Positions 6,570 to 13,596 of a stretch of 13,596 bases of DNA are shown in pieces. The stretch's first letter is position 1. Every line of letters begins with the position of its first letter. Source of the stretch: Scatomonas sp963649395 (lineage in GTDB: Bacteria; Bacillota; Clostridia; Lachnospirales; Lachnospiraceae); the NCBI GenBank assembly GCA_963649395.1, contig CAVJHW010000067.1, forward strand, positions 1 to 13,596. The letters are read 5' to 3'. The notes below the pieces were generated by a model that did no database searches, was not told the origin of the DNA, and saw only the letters and a program-made list of their open reading frames with translations. Made by a program: the position numbers and the translations under genes.

Positions 6570-6641
6570 GACCTTTTCTAGGACTTTTCGCACACATGTG
6601 ACCTTCCTTATATGTGCCCCATAACCCGGAGACTTAAGCCT

Positions 6642-7442
6642 TTACAGCAATCTCGTTCCACATTCTCCGCAAAAGATAGAATCTTCCGGTAATGCCGTGC
6701 CGCAGTGGGGGCAGGTCTTTCTCAAGCCCGCTTCCGGCTGATCATCGAAGGAAGCTTGTGATTCTGTCTGAACCTGAGGACCCGGTTCCGGTTCTGGTTT
6801 CGGGATTGGTTCAGCCATAGGTGTTGATTCCGATATCGGAGCGGACCCGAAAGCTGGGGCAGACTCCGGTATCGGGGCAGGCCCGGAAGCTGGGGTAGAC
6901 TCCGATGGGAATGTGCCCATTGGTGCAGGTTCCGGCTCCGCTGCTGCCGCAGAGGCAGCGCCCGTCATCGGTTCAGGGGCAACTTCTGTCACCCGGGTTC
7001 CGCAGCTCGTGCAAAAGAGGGCATCTGCTTCCAAGGGGGCTCCGCAATGCGAGCAAACAACCCCCGACGGCGCTCCCTGACCCTGACTGGTCACCGGAGG
7101 CATACTGCAGCCGCAGCGCGGGCAAAACATAACATCTTTTCCCACATCCAGCCCACATTGAGGACAAGGACGAATTCCATCAATTTGCCTTACCTGCTCC
7201 TGGCATTGATAGATGGTTTGACTCAGGAGCTTTATCCGTTCAAAAGTACCCCTATATTCCGTCGGCGGGTTTTGCCAGTTCCTTTCATAATAAGCCTGAC
7301 CCAGCTGGGTGAAGCAGTCAGTCATTTCTCTTCTGCTGGAATCAATTTTGTCATTCAGGGAAGCCTTTTCGGTAAAATTCTGGGCTCCCTTCTGCACCTT
7401 CTTTCCGAAACCGGCAATGCTCTTTCCTATATCCTCAAACAT
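6642..7442 (-). CDS. Triple zinc-ribbon protein of unknown function
   Basis: The 266-residue protein starts with a helical region (about 1-90, MFEDIGKSIAGFGKKV) resembling the N-terminus of small zinc-ribbon proteins common in Lachnospiraceae. Three zinc ribbons follow: C93/C96 with C107/C110, C130/C133 with C144/C147, and C244/C247 with C258/C261. Ribbons 2 and 3 are separated by a disordered linker of about 90 residues rich in Pro, Glu, Ser and Ala, with repeats such as APIPES and APISES. There is no signal peptide or membrane segment. It follows folD by 13 bp with AGAGGAAA as ribosome site, so it is probably the last gene of the C1 run. No strong terminator is visible after it. The function is unknown; a scaffolding or protein-binding role is only a guess. 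Confidence 0.85.
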   Translation of the reverse strand: MFEDIGKSIAGFGKKVQKGAQNFTEKASLNDKIDSSRREMTDCFTQLGQAYYERNWQNPPTEYRGTFERIKLLSQTIYQCQEQVRQIDGIRPCPQCGLDVGKDVMFCPRCGCSMPPVTSQGQGAPSGVVCSHCGAPLEADALFCTSCGTRVTEVAPEPMTGAASAAAAEPEPAPMGTFPSESTPASGPAPIPESAPAFGSAPISESTPMAEPIPKPEPEPGPQVQTESQASFDDQPEAGLRKTCPHCGTALPEDSIFCGECGTRLL

Positions 7443-7455
7443 AAGCTATTTCCTC

Positions 7456-8307
7456 TCAGGCGTATTTTCTCATAGCCGCTTCTACAACATGGCCCACCAG
7501 CACGGAGGTAGTCACACTCCCCACGCCGCCGGGTACGGGGGTGATGGCCTCCACAATGGGCTCTACCTTGTCGTAGTCCACATCCCCACACAGCTTGCCC
7601 TGGTCGTTGACATTGATGCCTACATCAATCACAGTTTGTCCCGGGGTAAAGTAGGAATCGTCCACCACTTTGGCACGCCCGGCTGCCACAATGACAATGT
7701 CTGCCTCTCTCACTACGGAGGGCATATCCACTGTCCGGGTATGACAAATGGTAACTGTGGCATTCTTCTTCACCAGCATCATAGCCGCCGGTTTTCCCAC
7801 CACCAGGCTTCGTCCGATCACCACTGCCTTCTTGCCTGTGCAATCGATGCCATAATGATCCAGAATCTCCATGCAGGCCTGGGGAGTACAGGGAGGAAAT
7901 CCCTGGTCGGTACCGGTAAAGACACCTACCATAGAACCATCTGTGATTCCGTCCACATCCTTGGCCGGATCCAGCGCACGAATAACCGCCTTTTCATCCA
8001 GATGCTTGGGCAGAGGGCGGAAAATCAGGACGCCGTGAATCTTGTCATCCTGGTTAACCTGATGAATGGTCTTCAGAAGTTCCTCCTGGCTGACATCCGC
8101 CGGAAGCAGGAACTTTTCACAGGCAACTCCCAAGGTCTCGCACCTCTTGGTGGCTCCTCTTTCGTAGGACAGATCATCCTCTCTCTCTCCTACTCTTATT
8201 ATGCCCAGGGTGGGATTCACTCCCTTGGCCTGCAGAGCTGCCACATGCTCTTTGATTCTGGCATTTAAGGCTGCCGTCACTTCCTTGCCCAGTAACTGTT
8301 TTGCCAT
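7456..8307 (-). CDS. folD: Methylene-tetrahydrofolate dehydrogenase FolD, probably lacking cyclohydrolase activity
   Basis: FolD normally interconverts methylene-, methenyl- and formyl-THF using NAD(P). The 283-residue protein has the family length, the KDVDG motif, the nucleotide-binding GRSLVVGKP and the C-terminal TPVPGGVGSVT. Aligned by eye without gaps to E. coli FolD, Tyr50 is kept (Y48), but the catalytic Lys54 position is Ala52 and the Gln98 position in GILVQLPLP is Phe (GVLIFRPLP). Both residues are needed for the cyclohydrolase step in characterised enzymes, so this copy is probably a dehydrogenase only. FchA, encoded 13 bp upstream, would supply the cyclohydrolase. The ribosome site AGGAGGGGG precedes the ATG by about 6 nt. 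Confidence 0.93.
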   Translation of the reverse strand: MAKQLLGKEVTAALNARIKEHVAALQAKGVNPTLGIIRVGEREDDLSYERGATKRCETLGVACEKFLLPADVSQEELLKTIHQVNQDDKIHGVLIFRPLPKHLDEKAVIRALDPAKDVDGITDGSMVGVFTGTDQGFPPCTPQACMEILDHYGIDCTGKKAVVIGRSLVVGKPAAMMLVKKNATVTICHTRTVDMPSVVREADIVIVAAGRAKVVDDSYFTPGQTVIDVGINVNDQGKLCGDVDYDKVEPIVEAITPVPGGVGSVTTSVLVGHVVEAAMRKYA

Positions 8308-8320
8308 GTCTTTCCCCCTC

Positions 8321-8950
8321 CTATTTCAATTTAGCCAACACACTGTCAAAAGCAGCATCTGCCAAAGCGCTGTATTTGTCCAGCATCTCATCGCACTCCT
8401 GATTCAGCCTGTCCGCATAGGCGCGGTCCTTCATGGACTTGGTGTTGATATATACGTTCAAACTGGCTCCCTTCAGGGCTCCCCTGCAGCAGGCAGCAGC
8501 CACACCGGCATCGCTGACTGCCAGCACAGATCCCTTCTCCGCAAAAGCTCCAATCAGATCGATGACCTTGCAGCAGCATCTCATAATATCCATGGGAACG
8601 CTGCAGGCCGTCCGCAGGCACTCCTCCATGATCCGGGCTTTCTCTGCCTTCTCTTCTTCTGTAGCGGAAGGCAGGCCATAGGCCCTGGACAGAGGACGGA
8701 AAACTTCCGCATCCTTCTCAATCAGGGCAAGGAGTTCCTGCTGAAGCTGACTGGTCTGTTGCATCAACTCCAACATCTCCTCCTCCACAGCAGCATATTT
8801 CTTCTTACCTACTGTAAGATTGCCCACCATGCTGCACAGGGCGGTTCCGATGGCTCCCACCAGGGCAGAAGCACCGCCACCACCGGGTACTGGCTCCTTC
8901 GAAGCCAGTACCTCTACAAATTCCGTACATTTCAATGCCGAATATTCCAT
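8321..8950 (-). CDS. fchA: Methenyl-THF cyclohydrolase / cyclodeaminase family protein FchA
   Basis: The 209-residue protein belongs to the formiminotransferase-cyclodeaminase C-terminal family, which in Clostridia acts as methenyl-THF cyclohydrolase. The hallmark PVPGGGGASAL is at residues 20-30, followed by a helical body that includes MVGNLTVGKKKY. It sits between fhs (23 bp upstream) and folD (13 bp downstream), with AGGAGG 7 nt before the ATG. The context favours formyl-THF to methenyl-THF conversion in the C1 pathway over histidine degradation, because no histidine-degradation gene is present here. Confidence 0.92.
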   Translation of the reverse strand: MEYSALKCTEFVEVLASKEPVPGGGGASALVGAIGTALCSMVGNLTVGKKKYAAVEEEMLELMQQTSQLQQELLALIEKDAEVFRPLSRAYGLPSATEEEKAEKARIMEECLRTACSVPMDIMRCCCKVIDLIGAFAEKGSVLAVSDAGVAAACCRGALKGASLNVYINTKSMKDRAYADRLNQECDEMLDKYSALADAAFDSVLAKLK

Positions 8951-8973
8951 CCTCTTTCCTCCTGCGGCTACGA

Positions 8974-10662
8974 TCAGAAGAGACCTGCGATCTTGCCGTT
9001 TTCATCTACATCGATTTTCTCAGCGGCAGGACGTTTGGGTAATCCGGGCATGGTCATGATCTCCCCTGTCAGGGCTACAATGAATCCAGCTCCGGCAGAG
9101 ATCTTCAGATTCCTTACTGTTACCTCAAAATCCGTCGGTGCTCCCAGCTTCTTCTCGTTATCTGTCAGACTATATTGGGTCTTGGCCACACAGATGGGGC
9201 AATTACCATAACCCATGGCCTCCAGCTGCTTCGCCTGCTTCTTGGCATTGGCAGTCAATACCACTTGCTTGCCGCCATATACCTTCTGGACGATCTGATT
9301 CAGCTTATCCTCAATACTGCCCTCCAACTCGTAGGAGAAGGTAAAGCCGGAATTATCCTGCTCACAGAGACGAACAACCTCTTCTGCCAGACGAACACCG
9401 CCTTCCCCGCCCTTGGCCCATACCTCAGACAGGGCAACATTCACCCCTAATTCCTTACACTTCTCTTCTACCAGATCCAGCTCTGCCTTGGTATCTGTGG
9501 GGAAGGCATTGATGGCAACTACACAGGGCAGATGATATACATTACGGATATTGCTGACATGCTTCAGCAAGTTGGGAAGTCCCTTCTCCAGGGCTTTCAG
9601 ATTCTCATTGTTCAGATCTTCCTTAGCTACGCCTCCGTTGTACTTCAAGGCCCGAACCGTTGCCACGATCACCACTGCATTGGGCTTCAGTCCTGCCATA
9701 CGGCACTTGATATCCAAGAACTTCTCAGCTCCCAGATCCGCGCCAAAGCCTGCCTCTGTGATACAATAATCCCCCAGCTTCATGGCCATGCGGGTAGCCG
9801 TTACAGAGTTACATCCGTGGGCGATATTGGCGAAGGGTCCGCCATGGACAATGGCCGGTACATGCTCCAGAGTCTGAACCAGATTAGGCTTCAAGGCATC
9901 CTTGAGCAGGGCACACATAGCTCCCTCTGCATGCAGATCTCCTGCTGTTACAGGCTCCTGCTCCGAAGCCTTGCCATAGGTATATCCGACCACCAGTCGA
10001 GCCAAACGAGCCTTCAGATCCGAGATGTCATTAGCCAGACACAGAACAGCCATAATCTCTGAGGCAACGGTAATGTCGTATCCGTCCTCCCTGGGAGTAC
10101 CATTCTTGGTACCTCCCATACCGTCCATGATATTTCTCAACTGACGGTCATTCATATCCACGCACCGTCTCCAGGTAATCTTGCGGGGATCGATATTCAA
10201 CTCGTTGCCCTGGAAAATGTGATTGTCGATCATGGCTGCCAGCAGGTTATTTGCCGCGCCGATGGCATGAAAATCCCCGGTAAAATGAAGGTTAATATCC
10301 TCCATAGGAACAACCTGGGCATAACCACCTCCTGCCGCTCCTCCCTTTACACCAAATACCGGTCCCAGGGAAGGCTCACGAAGGGCAACCACCACATTCT
10401 TGCCAATCCTTTGTAGGGCATCTGCCAGACCTACCGTTGTGGTGGTCTTGCCCTCGCCTGCGGGAGTAGGGTTGATGGCCGTGACCAGAACCAGCTTGCC
10501 ATCCTTGGCATCTGACTCCTTCAGCAGATTGTAATCAATTTTTGCTTTGTACTTACCATATTGCTCCAGATATTTCTCGTCAATACCTGCCTTGTCCGCA
10601 ATCTTGGTAATCGGTTCCATGGTGCACTCCTGTGCGATCTCAATGTCTGACTTGTAACCCAT
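8974..10662 (-). CDS. fhs: Formate-tetrahydrofolate ligase
   Basis: This enzyme condenses formate with THF using ATP to give 10-formyl-THF, the entry step of the methyl branch of the Wood-Ljungdahl pathway; it is a cytosolic tetramer in known cases. The 562-residue product has the typical length. The ATP-binding loop PTPAGEGKTTTT is at residues 65-76, and the C-terminus ends NGKIAGLF. The start at 10662 (MGYKSDIEIAQ) is set by AAAGGAGG 7 nt upstream; an ATG 21 nt earlier would put that site inside the gene. It leads fhs-fchA-folD and has its own candidate promoter and dyad in the 106-bp gap upstream. Confidence 0.97.
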   Translation of the reverse strand: MGYKSDIEIAQECTMEPITKIADKAGIDEKYLEQYGKYKAKIDYNLLKESDAKDGKLVLVTAINPTPAGEGKTTTTVGLADALQRIGKNVVVALREPSLGPVFGVKGGAAGGGYAQVVPMEDINLHFTGDFHAIGAANNLLAAMIDNHIFQGNELNIDPRKITWRRCVDMNDRQLRNIMDGMGGTKNGTPREDGYDITVASEIMAVLCLANDISDLKARLARLVVGYTYGKASEQEPVTAGDLHAEGAMCALLKDALKPNLVQTLEHVPAIVHGGPFANIAHGCNSVTATRMAMKLGDYCITEAGFGADLGAEKFLDIKCRMAGLKPNAVVIVATVRALKYNGGVAKEDLNNENLKALEKGLPNLLKHVSNIRNVYHLPCVVAINAFPTDTKAELDLVEEKCKELGVNVALSEVWAKGGEGGVRLAEEVVRLCEQDNSGFTFSYELEGSIEDKLNQIVQKVYGGKQVVLTANAKKQAKQLEAMGYGNCPICVAKTQYSLTDNEKKLGAPTDFEVTVRNLKISAGAGFIVALTGEIMTMPGLPKRPAAEKIDVDENGKIAGLF

Positions 10663-10686
10663 TTTACTGCCTCCTTTAAGCATGAT

Positions 10687-10722
10687 TTGTTATATCATAA
10701 ATATCGACAGCTACTCTATCCA
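10687..10722 (-). promoter_or_regulatory. Candidate weak promoter for fhs with a partial Rex-like site
   Basis: On the minus strand TGGATA (10717-10722), a 17-bp spacer and TATGAT (10694-10699) make a plausible sigma-A promoter with a start near 10687. At 10687-10704 the sequence matches about 10 of the 14 fixed positions of the Rex consensus TTGTTAA-N4-TTAACAA, with one full half-site (TAACAA). Both calls are modest. fhs may simply be co-transcribed with the gene upstream. Confidence 0.35.
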
Positions 10723-10731
10723 TCGATATTT
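10699..10731. repeat. 9-bp inverted repeat in the fhs upstream gap
   Basis: AAATATCGA (10699-10707) and TCGATATTT (10723-10731) are perfect arms around a 15-nt centre that contains the candidate -35. The 9-mer CTACTCTAT occurs at 10711-10719 and again at 10746-10754, 35 bp apart. It could be an operator or a 5' leader stem. No U-run follows, so a terminator is unlikely. Confidence 0.5.
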
Positions 10732-10768
10732 TGATCCTAAAAAAACTACTCTATACACAATAAAGCTT

Positions 10769-11416
10769 TCAGCGGCTCAGGGCTTTCAAAACCCCGATGG
10801 AGACATCTCCTACCACTGCCATATCCTCCCCCTGCACAAAGGCCGTGGGGAAATTGTCGGAAAATAGTATCTGGGCGGAAGGGGGAAACTCCTCGTCTCC
10901 CTCCCACAGGAGAAAGCGAAGATACAAGCCATCCATGAATTCAAACTCATATCCTGCATCTCCGTTGGGCAGCTCCAGGGCATTCAGCCGATCCATAATC
11001 TCTCGGAACTTATCCAGCTTACTACCGAAGCCATAGGCCAGGCGGAAGATACATCTGCCCTGAAATTGCCGAAAATATACCTCTCCCCAGGGAATCTCCC
11101 GATAAGTCAGGAACTTCCCCGTCGAAGGAGCAAAGGCGCCTTCCGTTAAGTAGCGAAGAACCAGAATCCTTGCGTTTGCCGCACTCTCTAAAGGATAATT
11201 GCCTATATCCTCCCGGTCCTTATGATGGACTTCATAGGAGGGCCAGGAGACCTCATAGGTCACCCCCATCAGATGCAGGGTAAATACCCCTCTTTCCTTA
11301 TCATAGGGAATCCCGGTTCTTCTGCTCATATCCTCCGGATCCAGCCCCTGATAGATCTCAAGGTAGTGTTCGTAGGGCAAGCGCTCCTTGCTGTCCTTTT
11401 CATAGGGAAATTCCAT
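10769..11416 (-). CDS. DUF3786 domain-containing protein
   Basis: The 215-residue cytosolic protein has no signal peptide, membrane segment or clustered cysteines. The pattern (YEVSWPSYEV, ILVLRYLTEG, REIPWGEVYFRQF, FEFMDGLYLRFLLWEGDEEFPPSAQILFSDN, ending with DMAVVGDVSIGVLKAL) is that of DUF3786. In my recollection this family recurs beside corrinoid and acetyl-CoA synthase genes in anaerobes. Here it lies between the corrinoid activator (69 bp upstream) and fhs (106 bp downstream). GAGGAG precedes the ATG by 8 nt. The function is unknown; a role linked to corrinoid protein handling is inferred from context alone. Confidence 0.82.
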   Translation of the reverse strand: MEFPYEKDSKERLPYEHYLEIYQGLDPEDMSRRTGIPYDKERGVFTLHLMGVTYEVSWPSYEVHHKDREDIGNYPLESAANARILVLRYLTEGAFAPSTGKFLTYREIPWGEVYFRQFQGRCIFRLAYGFGSKLDKFREIMDRLNALELPNGDAGYEFEFMDGLYLRFLLWEGDEEFPPSAQILFSDNFPTAFVQGEDMAVVGDVSIGVLKALSR

Positions 11417-11485
11417 TCTTGCTACTCCTCTTCTGTCTTTGATGGATGACGGCTATGCACAAGCGGCCTCGCCCCACCCTCCTCT

Positions 11486-13414
11486 TTATTTCAGCTCCAC
11501 GGACGGGAAAATGGTACTGTCTGTATGGGGCAGGAAGCAGCAGGCTACGAACTCGTCCATATAGGTAGGAACCGTGGACAGCTCCATGTAGGTCATATTC
11601 TGCGCCACCTCATAGACCTTGCGTTCCGCCTGAGTGGACAAAAGCATGGTATAAGCGCCTGTCAGGGAGGAATTCCCGATATAGTGGAACTTCTCTAGGG
11701 GGATATCCGGAAACATGCCGATATTCACCGCATTTCGCATATTGATCCCACTGCCGATACCACCAGCCACATATACATCATCAATCATATCTACCGTAAA
11801 GTCCAGGGAACTCAGCATGGTGCGGATTGCTGAGAATATGGCTCCCTTGGCGCGAATAAAGTTATCGATATCCACCTCAGTAATCTCGATATCCTTGACA
11901 CTTCCCGCATCCTTCTCGAAGGCAATGACATAACTGCCCATGCCATACTTGTCATGACGGATGCGGTCACCTTCCCGGACGAACTTGCCCTTGGCATTGA
12001 TGATCCCGTTGATAAAGAGCTCGCTAATCATATCTATGATACCGGACCCACACAGACCAATGGGCTTGGTCCCCTCGTCCCCTATGATAGTCAGATGGGG
12101 TTCCATCGTCTCCTTGTCAATCGTGCAGGCCTCAATAGCCCCGTCTGTAGCACGCATACCGCAGCTGATATCCCCGCCCTCAAAGGCCGGTCCCGCGGAG
12201 CAGGCACAGCTCATGAGAAAATCAGAGTTGCCAAATACCAGCTCCCCGTTGGTTCCCAGGTCGATAAAGAGGGACATCTCCGGTCGGTTCCAGATCATGG
12301 AGACAAAAGCACCTGCCGTAATATCGCCTCCTACATAGCTTCCGATATTTGGAGCAATCAGGATATGAGCATCTGGATGAATGTCAATCCCTATATCAGA
12401 GGCAAAGAGGGAATTCGTCTTAAAGAAGGTAGGAATATAGGGCTCCTTGCGGATAGGATCTGCATCCACCCCTACCAACAAATGATTCATCGTGGTATTG
12501 GAGGCTACAGACATCCGATAGATCCGATCTCTGTTAAAGCCGATGGAACGGCACATCTGACTGATCAGGGGATTAATGGTCTCATCGATCACCGCCCTCT
12601 GCAGATTCCTTCGGCCGCCTGGCTTCTGAGATTCAATAATCCGATTGATGACATCCGCCCCGTAACGGATCTGTCCGTTGCCTGACGATGCCTTAGCCAG
12701 GATCTCCCCCGTCTCCATATTCAGAAGAATAGCAGAAACGGTGGTAGTACCAATATCCACTGCCAGGCCGCCAATCGTAACCTCTTCCTCTGCCGACATA
12801 ATGTCATATACGAAAATATCCTTGGTAATCTTTCGAATTACAGCCTTAATATGAAAATCGCTGGAGCGCAAGATATCAGCCAGCTTCTGGATGACATGAT
12901 AGGGAATTCTAACCTTGTCAATCCCTGTCGCCTTCTGAATGGCCCGCATCAAACGCTCGTTATCCGGCATGGTATCATCTAATGTCGGTATATCTAAGTT
13001 CAGATCCAGCAGGCCCATACTGTTCTTCAACAGGATTCCCGCATCCTCCACCTGCTGCTTAGCCTGCTCAAAAATTCTAACTTCTCCCGGTGAGCTTAAA
13101 TCCGCCACCTTCATTCTGCTTCGATAAGCCGAAGCAATGTCCGGCACTTCTATTACTACATCCCCCGCAACAAGGCTGCAGCAAGCCAGACGCCAGCCCA
13201 TGCCATACTCCTCCTCCGTAATATGGCGTGTTTTCTTGGAATCCAACTCTCCGCTTATGAGTTTGACTCGACATTTTCCACAGGATGCATTGCCGGAACA
13301 AGGAGCGTCGATGGCTACGTTACTCTTACGGGCCACCTCCAACAAATTCTCTCCCTGGTGAGCATACGTTTCCACTGCATCGCTGTTCTCGAATTGAAAT
13401 GTCACTTTGTGCAT
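11486..13414 (-). CDS. acsV: Reductive activator of corrinoid proteins (AcsV/RACE-like, 2Fe-2S plus ASKHA domain)
   Basis: Proteins of this family use ATP hydrolysis to drive electrons onto inactive Co(II) corrinoid proteins, restoring the Co(I) state needed for methyl transfer. The 642-residue product has an N-terminal plant-type 2Fe-2S domain with C39, C45, C48 and C78 (or C79), a linker region, and a C-terminal ASKHA ATPase domain with DIGTTT (220-225), DLGTNGE and AGGIGSG motifs. There is no C-terminal 4Fe-4S pair, so it resembles AcsV more than RamA. GAGAGG lies about 8 nt before the ATG. It leads the C1 run from a promoter with an overlapping dyad. Its partner corrinoid protein is not in the window, so activation of a methyltransferase corrinoid protein remains possible. 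Confidence 0.88.
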   Translation of the reverse strand: MHKVTFQFENSDAVETYAHQGENLLEVARKSNVAIDAPCSGNASCGKCRVKLISGELDSKKTRHITEEEYGMGWRLACCSLVAGDVVIEVPDIASAYRSRMKVADLSSPGEVRIFEQAKQQVEDAGILLKNSMGLLDLNLDIPTLDDTMPDNERLMRAIQKATGIDKVRIPYHVIQKLADILRSSDFHIKAVIRKITKDIFVYDIMSAEEEVTIGGLAVDIGTTTVSAILLNMETGEILAKASSGNGQIRYGADVINRIIESQKPGGRRNLQRAVIDETINPLISQMCRSIGFNRDRIYRMSVASNTTMNHLLVGVDADPIRKEPYIPTFFKTNSLFASDIGIDIHPDAHILIAPNIGSYVGGDITAGAFVSMIWNRPEMSLFIDLGTNGELVFGNSDFLMSCACSAGPAFEGGDISCGMRATDGAIEACTIDKETMEPHLTIIGDEGTKPIGLCGSGIIDMISELFINGIINAKGKFVREGDRIRHDKYGMGSYVIAFEKDAGSVKDIEITEVDIDNFIRAKGAIFSAIRTMLSSLDFTVDMIDDVYVAGGIGSGINMRNAVNIGMFPDIPLEKFHYIGNSSLTGAYTMLLSTQAERKVYEVAQNMTYMELSTVPTYMDEFVACCFLPHTDSTIFPSVELK

Positions 13415-13456
13415 ACTCGAAACCTCTCTTTACTTATACAGTTGATCCCAATACTG

Positions 13457-13476
13457 ATTGTTATATATCTAACAAT
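13457..13476. promoter_or_regulatory. Rex-like operator over the predicted start site of the corrinoid-activator operon
   Basis: ATTGTTA (13457-13463) and TAACAAT (13470-13476) form a perfect 7-bp inverted repeat with a 6-bp centre. The 18-mer TTGTTATATATCTAACAA agrees with 12 of the 14 fixed positions of the Rex consensus TTGTTAA-N4-TTAACAA. It lies 4 bp downstream of the -10, spanning the predicted start, where a repressor would block transcription. Rex senses the NADH/NAD ratio. Confidence 0.6.
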
Positions 13477-13479
13477 TTG

Positions 13480-13508
13480 ATTCTAACATAAACAAGCCCA
13501 TATTTCAA
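13480..13508 (-). promoter_or_regulatory. Sigma-A promoter of the corrinoid-activator/C1 operon
   Basis: On the minus strand TTGAAA (13503-13508), a 17-bp spacer and TAGAAT (13480-13485) each match five of six consensus bases. The start would be near 13473, about 59 nt before the ATG. Small palindromes (ATTTCA-A-TGAAAT at 13502-13514 and TGAAATTTCA at 13509-13518) overlap or abut the -35. Confidence 0.8.
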
Positions 13509-13547
13509 TGAAATTTCACGACATTCATAGAAATTCATGGATTATTT

Positions 13548-13566
13548 TTTGTACAAAAAAGCAGGC
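13548..13566. other. 19-nt match to the attB1-type lambda attachment core
   Basis: Read on the minus strand the segment is GCCTGCTTTTTTGTACAAA, which from memory is identical to the core of the engineered attB1 site and close to the natural E. coli lambda attB. It is also explained in part by the terminator U-run. The palindrome TTTTTTGTACAAAAAA covers 13545-13560. No integrase or phage gene is nearby, so a real attachment function is unsupported. Confidence 0.3.
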
Positions 13567-13596
13567 CCATCCAAAGCCTTACAGCTTAGGATGGGC
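13555..13596 (-). terminator. Intrinsic terminator for a gene beyond the right edge
   Basis: On the minus strand GCCCATCC (13589-13596) pairs with GGATGGGC (13565-13572), with an inner AAGC/GCTT extension and a six-base loop. CTGC and then a U6 run (13555-13560) follow. It separates the C1 run from whatever lies upstream. Confidence 0.85.

Noticed and set aside
1..13596. CRISPR array, tRNA or rRNA genes, insertion sequence transposase
   Set aside because: No regularly spaced repeats with unique spacers, no cloverleaf or rRNA segments, and no transposase-like protein were seen on either strand.

Overview
All nine protein genes lie on the minus strand, so the window reads right to left. The gene content points to an anaerobic, acetogen-type member of the Clostridia, most likely Lachnospiraceae. 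It has a formate-to-methylene-tetrahydrofolate module (fhs, fchA, folD), a corrinoid-protein activator of the AcsV/RACE type, a DUF3786 protein, a T-box-controlled pheST pair, and AGGAGG-type ribosome binding sites throughout. The species cannot be named from the sequence.

Right half (13596 down to 6642). An intrinsic terminator for a gene beyond the edge is followed by a good sigma-A promoter with an inverted repeat over the predicted start site that looks like a Rex operator. Then come an AcsV-like corrinoid activator, a DUF3786 protein, fhs (formate-THF ligase), fchA (methenyl-THF cyclohydrolase), folD (methylene-THF dehydrogenase) and a triple zinc-ribbon protein of unknown function. fhs, fchA and folD carry out the first steps of the methyl branch of the Wood-Ljungdahl pathway, and the AcsV-like protein would reactivate a corrinoid protein that receives the methyl group later. 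FolD lacks the Lys and Gln needed for cyclohydrolase activity, which fits FchA being encoded beside it.

Middle (6641 to 5478). There is no protein gene here, but the region is dense with RNA and DNA signals: a roughly 230-nt structured RNA with its own promoter and terminator (best guess raiA-motif RNA, 6S RNA as alternative), a 50-bp dyad, a 26-bp tandem repeat ending at the next promoter, a complete T-box riboswitch with a UUC (Phe) specifier, and two copies of a structured repeat element between the T-box terminator and pheS.

Left half (5477 to 1). pheS, pheT, a histidine-phosphatase-family protein with an alanine-rich tail, and queA follow in one orientation, the last two overlapping by 4 nt (ATGA). 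Another copy of the structured repeat begins at the queA stop codon, so these elements bracket the pheST-queA transcript. The most novel items are this repeat with compensatory stem changes, the Rex-like operator on the C1 cluster, the FolD active-site loss, and a 19-nt identity to an attB1-type lambda attachment core at the right edge.
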